From the NCBI GenBank assembly GCA_013398275.1, contig VZSE01002351.1, positions 600,964-664,963 on the forward strand: a stretch of 64,000 nucleotides of DNA. The letters are read 5' to 3'. The notes under the pieces were generated by a model. It saw only the letters and a list, made by a program, of their open reading frames with translations. It was not told where the DNA came from and did not search any database. Shown here piece by piece: positions 11,202-23,200 of this stretch. This DNA comes from Promerops cafer (lineage: Eukaryota > Chordata > Aves > Passeriformes > Nectariniidae). The position numbers and the translations under genes were made by a program. Numbering within the stretch: position 1 is the first letter of the stretch; each line of letters starts with the position of its first letter.

Positions 11202-14200
11202 GTACCGCCCGCCCGCCGGGGCACCCCCGGCACCGCCGACACCACTGGCACCCGCAGCCGGCGGGGGGCACGTGTATCCCACTCTGGCTGAGGGGCCTTG
11301 AGCATCCGGCCCGCTCAGTGGCAGGAGACGACCAAACCCCGGCGCTGCCTCTGAGGGCTTTAGGAAGGCCTTAAAAAGGCTTTAGAAATGTCTGTTGGTT
11401 TATTTTATTTATTTTATTTTTCTGTGTTTTTTTTTCTCCTGTCATTCTTCTGTCCTCTTTAATATTTCTGGTCTTGAGGCTGGCTGCTGCTGCTTCACAT
11501 GTGAAATGAATAGGGCAAAAGAAATATACTCAAAGTATTCATGTATATATGTGTGTGTGTGTGTATATATATGTACAGGTATATGTGTGTATATATATAG
11601 ACACACGGTGTGTATCTGTGTATACATATATGCGTATGTATATATATGTAGATATACAGGTGTATATACATGTCGTATATAGGTATGTGTATGTAAGTAT
11701 ATGTGTATATATGTGTGTATATGTGTATATATTTGGACCTTAGGAAGAATTTCTTCACAGAAAGGATGATTAAACATTGGAATGGGCTGCCCAGGAGGTG
11801 GTGGAGTCACCATCCCCAGAGGTGTTTAAGGAAAGGCTGGATGTGCACTCAGTGCCACGGTCTGGTGGACATGGTGGTGATCAGTTGGACTTGATGATCT
11901 CAGAGATCTTTTCCAACCTAAATGATCCTGCAGTTCTGTGATATTGGCAAATGCTGTTTATATTTGGAAACGTGTCCAGTGATTTTATTGAATAGCTGAG
12001 AAAAGGGCAGAATGGGATTACTTCCCAAATACATGTGGGAACAAGAGGGAAAACTGTGATTCCTTCAAGTGGCACAGTGCTGTGTCACATCTTATGATAG
12101 TTTATAATGACTTTGCACCTTGAACACCAGGTTTCTGAGCCTCTGTATAAATGTACTCCACTTCTAGTTCCTTAAAATGAGACAGTGACTGCTCAAGGGA
12201 ACTTGCTTGGTTTAATTCACAGGATCACATTGAGTGTGTCTTGACTATTCCAAAGTGGAAAACCCAGCTGGGTTTATGGTAGCCTTGATGTTTCGAGCAG
12301 GGCAGGAGCTGCCCATGAGTGATCTGAAGTGTAACATAATTTTAAAAGAAAAATATGAATTCAATTTGATTGTTTGGTATAGAGTTATTAATTTAAATGA
12401 GGGTTTGAAATCCTCCTTGCTGTGACATTTGTGATACCAGATCTTTTAGGATGATTCTGTATTTTCTTCCTCTTTTTTAAGAAGGAATCCATCTTTATGG
12501 TATCAAAAGTTCTCGCTGCTGATGTGGAGAGTGAGGGAAGAAAGCAAGTGGAGTACAGTTGTACATGAAATTTAGTACATTTGCTCACACTTTCATAATT
12601 GGAGTTTGAAAATGGGTTGGATTAGCTGCTGTCAGAGCAATAAAAAGGCTTGAGAGAATTCACTTTATTAACATAGTTCTCTACAGTATTCTCTGAAATG
12701 TCTTGTAAAGATTAAAGTTGTTCTTACAAGAGTATCCACGCTGATTCATATAGATGGTTTCATTCTTAGGGCAGGAGCTCTAAACCAAAAGGAGGATAAC
12801 TGAGAGGAACCAAGACATTTAGATGGTGTGTGGGCTACGAAGTCAGCTTTCTTGCTAAATAAAAGTAACAGAGTTGACCCAGCAGAAGTCATCAAAGCCC
12901 CCAGATGTAGGATGCGGCCTTTCCCCAGGAAGCAGAGCTGACCAGTAATCTGTGCTTTAATAAGCATTTCCCATTTCATTGGGAAATACTGTCTGGTGTG
13001 TTGCAAGGCAGTGAAAAGCTGATTCTGATTCTCATTTCAACTTTTAAAGAGGGCAGAATATAAAATGGGCATATTTGGTTGAGCTGTTCTGGTGAAGTGA
13101 TTGACAGAGATTTTATTCCTGCTTAAAATTCTTCATTTCAGTATCTTGCAAGTCATAAATGTGGGCAGTATGTTGACATTGGAATTCTAGCATCTGATTT
13201 GCAGAAAACCTACAGGTGAGCCAAGATTTGCCTTCTTATATCCTGTGTTCAAAATGTAGAATGTATTAGTTCTTTTGCATTCATTATGAAAGTTACAATT
13301 TTCTTTATGTTACCTTCATTACCAGTTGTTGAGGTTGATTGAAGCAGTAAGATTGTTTCCCTCTGCTGATATATTTAATGACTCATATTTTATTAATGCA
13401 TTGGCATGACAAGGTCTAGTTGTGGTTTGGGTTTTTTATGGGTTGATTTTTTCTGTTTGTTTTAAATAAAAAGCTGCAGCTTCATTGCAGCATGTTGGGG
13501 TTTACCCCAGTGAATTTAAAATATGAGGGAAAATAACACCTCAGTGCAGACATGGGGGGGAGATAGAGGATCCAGTAAGACACTAATTAATACCTTGCTC
13601 AGTTGCTCAGCAGGACAATCATGTTTTTGCCCAGGTAGTTTTTAATAAAAACCTGTGTGAAAGCTTGAGAATCAACTTCTTATGTACTTTTCCCACTGGG
13701 AATGACACTATGTTGAAGGAAAAATCAGTTGGTGTAACCTCTTTACTTTGTTTTTTTTTCAGTGTAGATTATGGACGAAGAAAAAGAAATGCCTTTAGAA
13801 TACAAGTTGCAAAAGGTAGATCTGTTAATATTGTGTCCAATATGCCAAATTCTTTGATTATGCTTTGGCTGTTAATTCTTAACATGGTAGAACTTTTTCT
13901 TGCAGTGTTTGAAATAATCAGTAATGAAAAAGAACGTGAAGATTTGGCAGTTCTGGAATCTGAACATGTGGCAAAAAGAGCAAGACAACAAGAGAAAAAT
14001 GAGTAAGAAGAGTTTTTACCTCTAGATTAATAATGCCATTGCTGTTACCAGTTCTTTAAAGCTTTCTGGGTTTGGTTTATTACATTTTGGTTGTTTTAAG
14101 GTTGCAGGTGGATCCTTGATTTCCCACAGGCTTGTCTTCTTCAGAAGTTACCTGTAGTTATTGGAAACTTTTTTGGTGCTGAAGACAAGCAGATATTAGA

Positions 14201-17200
14201 GCCAATCATGATTTCTCTGTTGTGGGGAGCATACAGCCCTGAACTAGTGGACAACCTTGTGGCTTCCTTGGTAGTTTTCCACATAATGCCCTGTTCCTCA
14301 TATGTTTCAATTCCTTTTTCTGTTCTTAATCGTTCTTGGGTGTGAGAGATACTGGCTACATCTGAGAGATGAGACTACCAGACAGGCTATTCAGAGTAAA
14401 TCACCAGTGGGTGTGAGATTGGAATGAAGATTTCCTGACTCCCAACCCTGTTCATAATCTCATGGAGTGTTCTGTTTTGTCTAACCTGGGATAGATATTC
14501 AGGATCTCATGGGAAAGCAGGACACTGCTGTTAGAAGGATTGGTCGGGTTCAGCAGTGATTTGCTCCTATTTCCATTGGTGAACTGAATCAGAATGAACC
14601 TACATCACTTTGATATAGGTCTGTCTTTCAGACAGGTTGGCAAGCTGATCCAACTCATCACACACTTGGAAAGGATGCATTTTTTAACTTTTCCTACGAG
14701 AAGATTGAGAGCATGGGAGGCAGAAATTTCTCTCCGGCATTAGGCTACATACCATGATTATGGGGAACCACATTATGGAAATTGCTTTTGTTTTATTTTA
14801 CAGATGTCTCACTTGCAGTTCTCCTCTGATAAATTAATAGTTTTTATTTTCCTTCCCTGTTAAGGACTACTGGAAGTGGCACAGATGACTCTGACTATGA
14901 TGATTATCCAGAAGATCTAGTAAGTTGTATTTTATTATGGTTGTTTGTATTTGTATTAACATATGATTCTATGTTGTGAAGTTGCACTTGAAGAATTTAA
15001 AAGGGGGGATAGAGATAAGGTCTAGTCAGAGTTAGCAATTCCAAGTGAGAATCTGTGGAGCTGGAAGGAGGTTGTTTTCTGAAGGAAAAAAAAGGAACTT
15101 GTGGTGGGGAATCACTTTTGGGAAGGCGCACTGAGAGCCTGAAGGACTTGGCTATGAAATGGATGAAGTGGTTGAAGGAACTGACATCTCCAACTACTGC
15201 CAAAAGAGGTGCCTGCCCATTAACAGGAGTCCTTCCAGGGTAAATTGAAAAGGCTACTGTCCTTTCAGCCAGCACATGTAGGTTTATATGCAGTCATTTG
15301 GTTTGCAGAGGAGTGGGTTGGAAGATGCATTGCCTATTTTCTCCAGCAGGGATAATGCTGAATTATGTTTATGGAATAGTTTTCATTGACCTCTAAATAT
15401 AAATAATCCAAGTTAAAACCTGTCCCATCTATTTTCTTTACAAATGTGTAAATCTGCAGTCTACAAATCACATGAACAGTTCCCTGCTGAGCTTATACAA
15501 GAAAGGAAATCCTGATTCTGTTCCATCCACTCCAAAAAATGACCCAGTGGAGACCTCTCCTAGTGTGAGAACACCTCAAACAAGCACCCTCACACCAGAA
15601 TCCAGAGGTGAAAGACGAATCTCTGATGGTGGCTGGTTCATTGATAAAACTCCTGATGGGAAAGACTTCTTCATTGACCTTTCTGAGGATGGAGAAGGAG
15701 AGGAAAAGAAGCTGATTTCTGAGGTACTTTATGTGTCACAAACCCAAGATGTTCTAAGTAGATGCATGAATGGAATTGGCCCATTTCTAGCATGTTTGTA
15801 CGGAAGGTAGAAAGTCACCAAATAATGAGTTCCTTCCAGATTTTTTTGAGGAAAATGTAGTACTCAGTATGAAGGAGGCCCAGATTAGTGCCCATACTGA
15901 GAGAAAGATGAGTGGAAGCTCATAGGTGTTATTTATTGCATTTGCCAGTGACCAGCCTACCTGGCCTGTGGCTTGCTGCAGCCACAGCAGGCAGTCTTCC
16001 TTAGCCAATGGTAAAGTCTTAGTGGCCCTGGGGAAAACAGGAACCTTCTTTTTATTTCTTTTATCCTGTAATAGTCCTTCTCTCACATGCACTGAACTTG
16101 TGTTATCACTGAATAACGTTTTCTTACACCCCCTTGTGACTTACTAGAAATAAAAATTATTTCCAGTGGAATAAATAGATTAGTGTAGTTGTATTCATGC
16201 CCAAAGTGGATTCCTCCATGGCATGCAAATAACTGGTGTCTGATTTTGGTTAGTAGTTTTGAGGGAGTTTGGTTTTGGTTTGGTTTTTTTGCTCATTACT
16301 ATGTTCTCTTAACAAAAAAAGTGACTATTGTAATTAACCCATTTAAAAATAAGGCAAATCCTAAGTACAAAAAAGAGTTTCTGCAAAAAGGTGTAAGTTT
16401 CTGCCTTGCTTGTCTTTATTTATATAATTTGTGTAAGTTAAGCATCATAGACACACATTTTGTTCTTTTAGGTTTTTGCAGAAGTTCACTGACTTGGAAG
16501 GTTTTGTGTATATAATTCTGGTTTTATGTCCTAGAAATCAATAGAATTTTCTGTCTTGGAGAGTGAAAGAAAGAAGACAAAGGGCAGGAGAGCAAAAAGA
16601 AAAAAAGGAGAATTTCCAGACATAGATGGAGAAATTGAATCCACGTTACTTAAGAAAGGTGAGAAGTTATTTTTGGTGTGTTACTCCAAACAAAGAGATG
16701 GTAGTAGACCATGGAATCTGTTACCAGAGAAGTATTTTCTGATGTGCAGGGAAGTGACCCCAGGCAGTTTTTAAAAGAAATTTAGCCTTAATGTTGTACA
16801 AAATAATATTGCAGTCCTGTGTCTGCTACTAAAAAATAATATTATTCTGTGTGCTTAGCTATTTCTTCAGGCTGAGTATGTTTTGTTCAGTATTAGCAAA
16901 TACATTTATACCATGGCTAAATTTGTGTCTTTTCCTCCTTAACAGTGAGAAATAAGGGGTCAGAGCTTTACCACCCTTCAGTGAAGTTTGAGGACGTAGG
17001 AGGCAATGATGAAACATTAAAGGTGAGTTAAAATTTTATTGGTGGGCTACAGGATGCACTGAATAAAATGTGTCATGAAAAATGGCAGAGAATATTGCAG
17101 AGTTCATCTGCATAGCACTGAGCAAAGCTGCCTCTACCAACAGCAACAAGGTTGTTGGTTTTTCTCTGATTAATCTCTCTGTAAGCAGTCATTGAATTCA

Positions 17201-20200
17201 GATTGTTAAACAGAACTTGTTTTATTTTGCCCTGTCTATAAGAATAGCAAATACTAATTTTTGCAACTTAAATGGAGATTTCTCTTGTTCCTAACAGGAA
17301 ATATGCAAGATGCTCCTTCACATCCGTCATCCTGAGGTCTACACCCACTTAGGAGTGGTTCCACCTCGGGGCTTTCTTTTACATGGGCCACCAGGATGTG
17401 GGAAGACCCTGCTGGCACAGGCAATTGCTGGGGTGAGGTGGCTTCACATTTACAGCTTCTTCCTTTTCTGAGTTACTTTTAGAGGGAAAGAGAGTAACAT
17501 TATTTCTGAACAGACTAGAGCTTTTCGTTTTAGCCATCCTATGATAATCTGAAATATGTTAATCTTTACTTCCTTTGTTTGAATTCCATCTGAATCTTTA
17601 CTTGAAAGAACCTCATACATAAAGAGTCATAGTGACAAGGCTTTATGTGTGATTTAACTGTTCAGAGGCATTCCCAGAACAGAGCAGTATAGGTACGGGT
17701 GTTTTGAGAAGGGTATAAATGGAAGATAATTTTGGTTAAATTTACCATACTGTTTCAAGTCTAGACTGAACCTTACCACCTTTTGTGAGGCATTACATTG
17801 CTTCTGTTGGTTGTTAAACAGCTGATTTCTGAATTCCAAAACTGGATCTTGCCTTGCCTGTGTCATACTGATGTTTTCAGAGCACATGACACTACTGGTG
17901 TTAATATTTTGGTATGATGGTGAAGCTGCTGTGCCACTGTTCCTGTTTTAAGGACTTCTAAGAGCTCTCAGTGATAACCGTGGACATTTCCTTTTCTTTA
18001 ATACAGTTGCTCCTTAAATGTTACTGTTTATAACCTTAAATTTAGATGTATGTAAATTACTGACTTTTGTAGTGCAGATAAAGAAAAGATATTTATTCCT
18101 GAAGTGTTGGTTACACCCTTCTGACATTGTTTCAAATGTGTTAATTAAGAAGATTTAGATGTTTTCTTTCTAATGCCTTATTGTAAAACCCTTTGAATAA
18201 TTTGATGATATTTAATGCTTCAGTAAGTATTTGTATGCTGGAAGGGTACTACATTTGAGGAAAGAAGCATGTCACAAGTGAAAAACTTTGAGATGAAGTA
18301 AATTTAATGACTGCTTCTTAAATATTTTCTTTCTTAAATAAGAGATTTTCAGTAGTGCTCTTTTAGTATCTTCTTTGAGCACCATAGAGTCTCTGGTGGC
18401 CTTGAGTTGCATAAATGAGGGTTCATTTTCTTTTATATGTTAAATTAGGGATAGTTTTCTTTTATATGTAATCCAAGAGCTTGAAATAGGCTGCAACAAC
18501 CTGTAGCACTACTGTGCTACAGTCTGTTATAAAGTTGCAGTTGTATTTATTTATTTTTAATGCAGAAAACTTTGAGTGTGAGCTTTACAAGTGTCTTACT
18601 GTACAACCCTGCACAGATATTTCTGGAACAGGACTCTGGGAACCAGACCTGGTGGGGAATACCTTCCACACTGCTAAAAAATGCTTTGTTACCCATTTAA
18701 AATTGGAGGATGCTGCTTATCTTTTTGAAAAATTCCTAAAGCTTTAGTCTTGAGTACATAATTTGTAGGTTTAAAAGATGTCTTATTGAAAAATATTTGT
18801 CCTGAAGGACAGCCAGCATTTCAAACCTCTGGATATATCATAAAATGTTCCTTGTTTCTTCCAGGAGCTTGAGCTCCCAATGTTGAAGGTGGCAGCAACA
18901 GAGATTGTGTCTGGAGTGTCAGGGGAATCTGAGCAGAAACTGAGGGAACTGTTTGAGCAGGCTGTGGTAAGGCACCCACTGAAAATAGCTTTGTGAATTG
19001 TCTTTTTCTCTGTAAAGATTCATACTTTGTTGCCATGGTTTGAATTTGAGTAAATGTGAGCGAGTGAATCTTTATCCTGCTACACACATGACTTGTATCC
19101 CCTTCTGTGACCAGAATTCCATTGTACTGTCATGGTGTCACAGAGCACAAAGCTTACTATTCTGAAGCCTTGACAAAAGATGGTTCATCATAGCAATGTA
19201 AAGAGAGCAACATAAATTATTTACATATCAGGATCTGCTTGGCTTGATTTATAAAAGAAAAAAATTGAGAGCAGTTCATTGTGCTTTTTTGTTACAAGGG
19301 GTTTTGCTAGTTTTGTATGGCATGGAATTTGAGTGAATGTGTGATTTTAGGCTTTGGCAGTCTAGGTAGAAAGCAGGAAATTTGGAACAAACATGATAAG
19401 AGCAGGAGAAAAGTTGAAGTCTTGCTTCGGTGTGACTTCCGGATGTAGTAGGAAGCAAAGAGAAAGAGACAGGCTGAGATAATTTTAATTTAAAGAAATG
19501 CAGATGTTTCTGGTTTTTAGTATTGGGCTGATGTTTTATTTCAAGAGGTCAGTTTTCTGTTCCTGACCTCTGAGAATGTTCTGGTTTTCTGACTTTATTT
19601 CATTTTTCTACTTTCCCCCGGAACTGTTTGTAGGTATTTAAAGTATGCCCCTAAACAGGGCAAAAAGGTTGATTGCAAAGCTGTTTGTTATGTTTCCTCC
19701 TCCTACTAAATTTTAATTTTTAGAGAGCCTTGTTAAGAAGTTGTTTAGAATAAAATTCCATAGGTTATGGAAAGGAGTTTTTAGAAATTATGTATGTTTG
19801 TATGTGTAGTGATCAAGGGGGTGCTACTCTAAATTACTGTTAGAGAAATAACACCTATTGCATAAAATATGTCTAAAATAAAATCTCTTACCTTTCTGAT
19901 AGTCTCCTACATTCCCTTAAGTAGTTTTCCCACTTAGTTTTCGCAGCAGTTTTTGTGCAGGGGAAAAGACAAGGATTCCTCGTTATTTGGGTGCTGTGGA
20001 ATCTGTAGGGCCTTTCCCCCCCTGTCTCAGCGGGAGAGGGAATGACCACGAGATGGCGCAGCCGGTGCCTGGGAACACCCAGTGCAGCGGGTGAACCACG
20101 CGGGTTTTCTACGTGGGACTCTTTTGGCACAAGATTCCAGTGTTTTCTTTAAGTATTCCTTTGCACTGCTAGTGCTTTTTGGGAATATTAACGATCTTAC

Positions 20201-23200
20201 ATCAGCTAAGCACCGTTATATTAGTTACGCTAATTATTAATCCGTATTATTGTTGGCTTTTGACGAAGTTCATGGAATTTTAGAGCACTTGTGGGAGTTT
20301 CTCGCTGCTCATTTTTACTCTTTGAACATGGTCGGGCTCTGTAGTAGTCTTGAAGTTCCATGACCACCTACTGCTCCTTTTGTTTCAATCTGTGTGTCAG
20401 TAATGCTACTCTTGGAATTCCACAGCTCTAATGTCACTAACAAAACAAACAACAAACCAAACCAGACCTTTCTTGTGTGATTTTTCGTTTATGGACTTCA
20501 GCAGGCAGTCACAATGGAATATTTAGGGAAAACATAAGGCAACACAGAGGAATATTTAAATTTTAGACAGTGTGTAGAGACATTTTAAATCTCATGCCTT
20601 AATTATTCCATAGCTTCAGATGAGTGAAGTTTCATAATCTGGCTGCTCTCCAGATTGTCAGCAAGAACAACAGAATTGTTCCAGGACTTGATTGTACAGT
20701 AGATTTACAGTAAGAGTTACAGATCAGAAAACCTGAAACATTTCTTTCTTGTAATACACTCTGTCAGTGTGATTTTGTAATTATGAACCTTTCTTGTTCC
20801 TTAGTCCAGTGCTCCATGTGTCCTTTTCATTGATGAGATCGATGCGATCACCCCAAAGAGAGAAGTGGCATCGAAGGACATGGAGCGGAGGATTGTAGCT
20901 CAGTTCCTGACTTGTATGGATGGTGAGTTTCAGGAACAGCTGTGCTCAAACCAGATTGTAATTATCAGGCTCACTGTCTGCTTCCCTTCAGTAGTGGCTT
21001 GTGGTTACTTTAGAGGAGATAGTGGCAATAATTTTTCTTATTTTGACACAGTTTGCTTTGGGAGTGGTGGGAGGATCATAATAAATTTGAAGGGGTATTA
21101 CTACAATATTTTCACAGTGGTCTGTACAGCATTTTATAAGTCTATCTGTTGAATAAACAGAAATAATGGGGGAAGCTGTTAAATTGATTAATAATTACTG
21201 AACCTGTTAATTTAAAAATTTTTACTTGATTGTGCAAAACGTAAGTTTTAGGTAGTAGAGACAGAGATGAACAGCAGTTCAGTCCAACTGGGATTAGTTT
21301 ATCTCTGCTGACTACTATCATGTGCTGCAGAAACAGAGTCCCACAGATAAGGGAATAAAGTTTGGGCAGTGAGTATGAGTACTGACTTCCTTCCTTCTTT
21401 CCCTTAGACTTGAATAATGTGGCTGCCACAACCCAGGTCCTTGTTATTGGAGCAACAAACAGACCTGACTCCCTGGACCCTGCACTGAGGAGAGCTGGGA
21501 GATTTGACAGAGAGATTTGTTTAGGGATCCCAGATGAAGGGGCGAGAGAGAAGTATGTGTTGTGAAGTTAAACTTCCTTTTTGATACATTAATAAATAAG
21601 AAAACAATGCGTAAGTTTACATAGAAATTAAGGCAAAGTACTTTATTGTGTTTAGTTCTGTTTGTACCTGTACACACCTGTGGGTCAGCACACACTGAAA
21701 AGTTGCAGAAGACATTAAGTGAGCACCTATTTGTCTTGGTAGCTATGCCTACATTTGGAGTAATTTCCTTTCTTGTGTGCAGATCTGCTTTTAACATTTT
21801 GTTAATAGCTTTCCTTGTATCTTAACAGTACGGATGATGGAGTCAAATGTATCTTTTCTTGTGTTCAGGAAGTTAACATTGGTGCTCCCTATGTAACTAT
21901 TAAATTAGGAACATAAATTAAGTAAAGCCCATTTGTACCTTAAGCAACAGGTCTGGATTCTTCCATTCCATTCCTCATGGAAATACACCAGTCCAGGCAT
22001 TAAGCTGAGCTGCAGTCATCCTGTGTTGTGTAACTGTCCCTTTTTACTCCAAAGATCTATGACTGTCAAACTAAGTTAAAAGAAATAAATCCATTTTTGC
22101 ATTTTTAGTTTAAAAGGAACTGCTACTCATTTCCTCAACAGTAAAAAAACACAGGAAGGCAAGTTAGAAAAACTTACAGCTTATCTTGTTATGGGAAGGA
22201 AAGAAAGGTTAAAGGATAAGTTTCTTATTCTCAAATAATCATATTTTTAAGTTGAAGAGGCAAACACTTCTGCTTGCAGTATTGCCCACTTTGCATTGTC
22301 AGCACTCAGGCCATTATTCCACCCTTTTTTCCATACCTCCATTTATTTATCTCTTCCCTCCCTTCTTCCTCCAGATTTATTGCCCTGTAGTAATTGTGTT
22401 TGTCTTGGCTGTGGGCAAGACATGCAGATGGTTAGAGGTAGAACTAACGAGTCACCTGAGTAGAGTTGTGATTCTTTGATAGTTCCTAGGACCATGTTAA
22501 AATGAGGATATTCCCAGAAATAGCACAGTGTTGGAGGACAGGAGTTGTGGATGACAGGGCCATCATGGTGTGTAGAGATCCAGTGGAGTCACAGGCATTC
22601 ATATTATTGTTTGTATTTGTGTTCCTGGAGGTGTAGGCTTACAGGGACTGATGATTTTTGAATTCTTCCCTCCTCCTGCTTTCTGTTTTGTCTTGTGGAA
22701 GGCATGGTGGTGTTGGTTCATTCCTTTATTTTAAAATGAAAGGGTTGCATAGACCTTATAAGTCCTCACAGTGTGCTGATTTACAGGGTGAGTCTTGCTG
22801 AAGGCAGGATTTGAACTGCTTAGTTGTGGTTCTGCAGCCTTAAGGGGTGGAGTGAGATGAAAGTGTACCTGGAGATCTTGCTTTACTTGGTGTTTTCTTG
22901 TGCAAATTCAGAATGAGCCATTTGTAGTCCTGAAATGTTTACACTTCAACTCAATTGATTAACTACAGCTCTTGTCAGACAGGTTGAAAAAATCTTGAGA
23001 AACAGGCTATTGTCCCTAATAAAGATTGAAAGGAGAGATGATGGAACTTGGTAGTGGGGAGAAAAACAGATGAAATATACTGTAATTTTAGAGTTTTGAA
23101 GAGTTTAATCACTTGGTTTTTTCATAACTTTTCTGTAGTTACATTATTTGATCTACAAATAATTTGAACTAGTTTTTATTGGAACTAGAAGTATCTTACT

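Larger units (their letters stand above)
10850..11280. promoter_or_regulatory. CpG-rich divergent promoter of CNIH4 and NVL
   Basis: GC and CpG content jump sharply against the AT-rich surroundings, with many CCGCC/GGGCGG-like (Sp1-type) boxes at 10995-11100. The region spans the NVL start codon and lies head-to-head between the two genes. No TATA box is seen, as is common for housekeeping genes. Shared use by both genes is inferred from the arrangement. Confidence 0.75.
11202..18864 (+). other. NVL introns 1-9
   Basis: Between the listed exons. Intron 1 (11202-13141) holds the TG/TA microsatellite and a CR1 fragment. Intron 9 (17433-18864) holds a perfect inverted repeat at 18501-18522 and two copies of TTTTCTTTTATATGT near 18430-18465. 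The other introns (some under 300 bases) show only ordinary AT-rich sequence. Confidence 0.7.

Noticed and set aside
10781..11305. 174-codon minus-strand frame over the CpG-rich promoter, considered as CNIH4 exon 1
   Set aside because: It is rich in Ala, Arg and Gly with no hydrophobic first helix, and it does not end at a donor that would join exon 2. GC-rich DNA gives long frames by chance.
11442..11813. Tyr/Ile/His-rich open frames on both strands
   Set aside because: They are translations of the TG/TA microsatellite and the CR1 tail, not genes.
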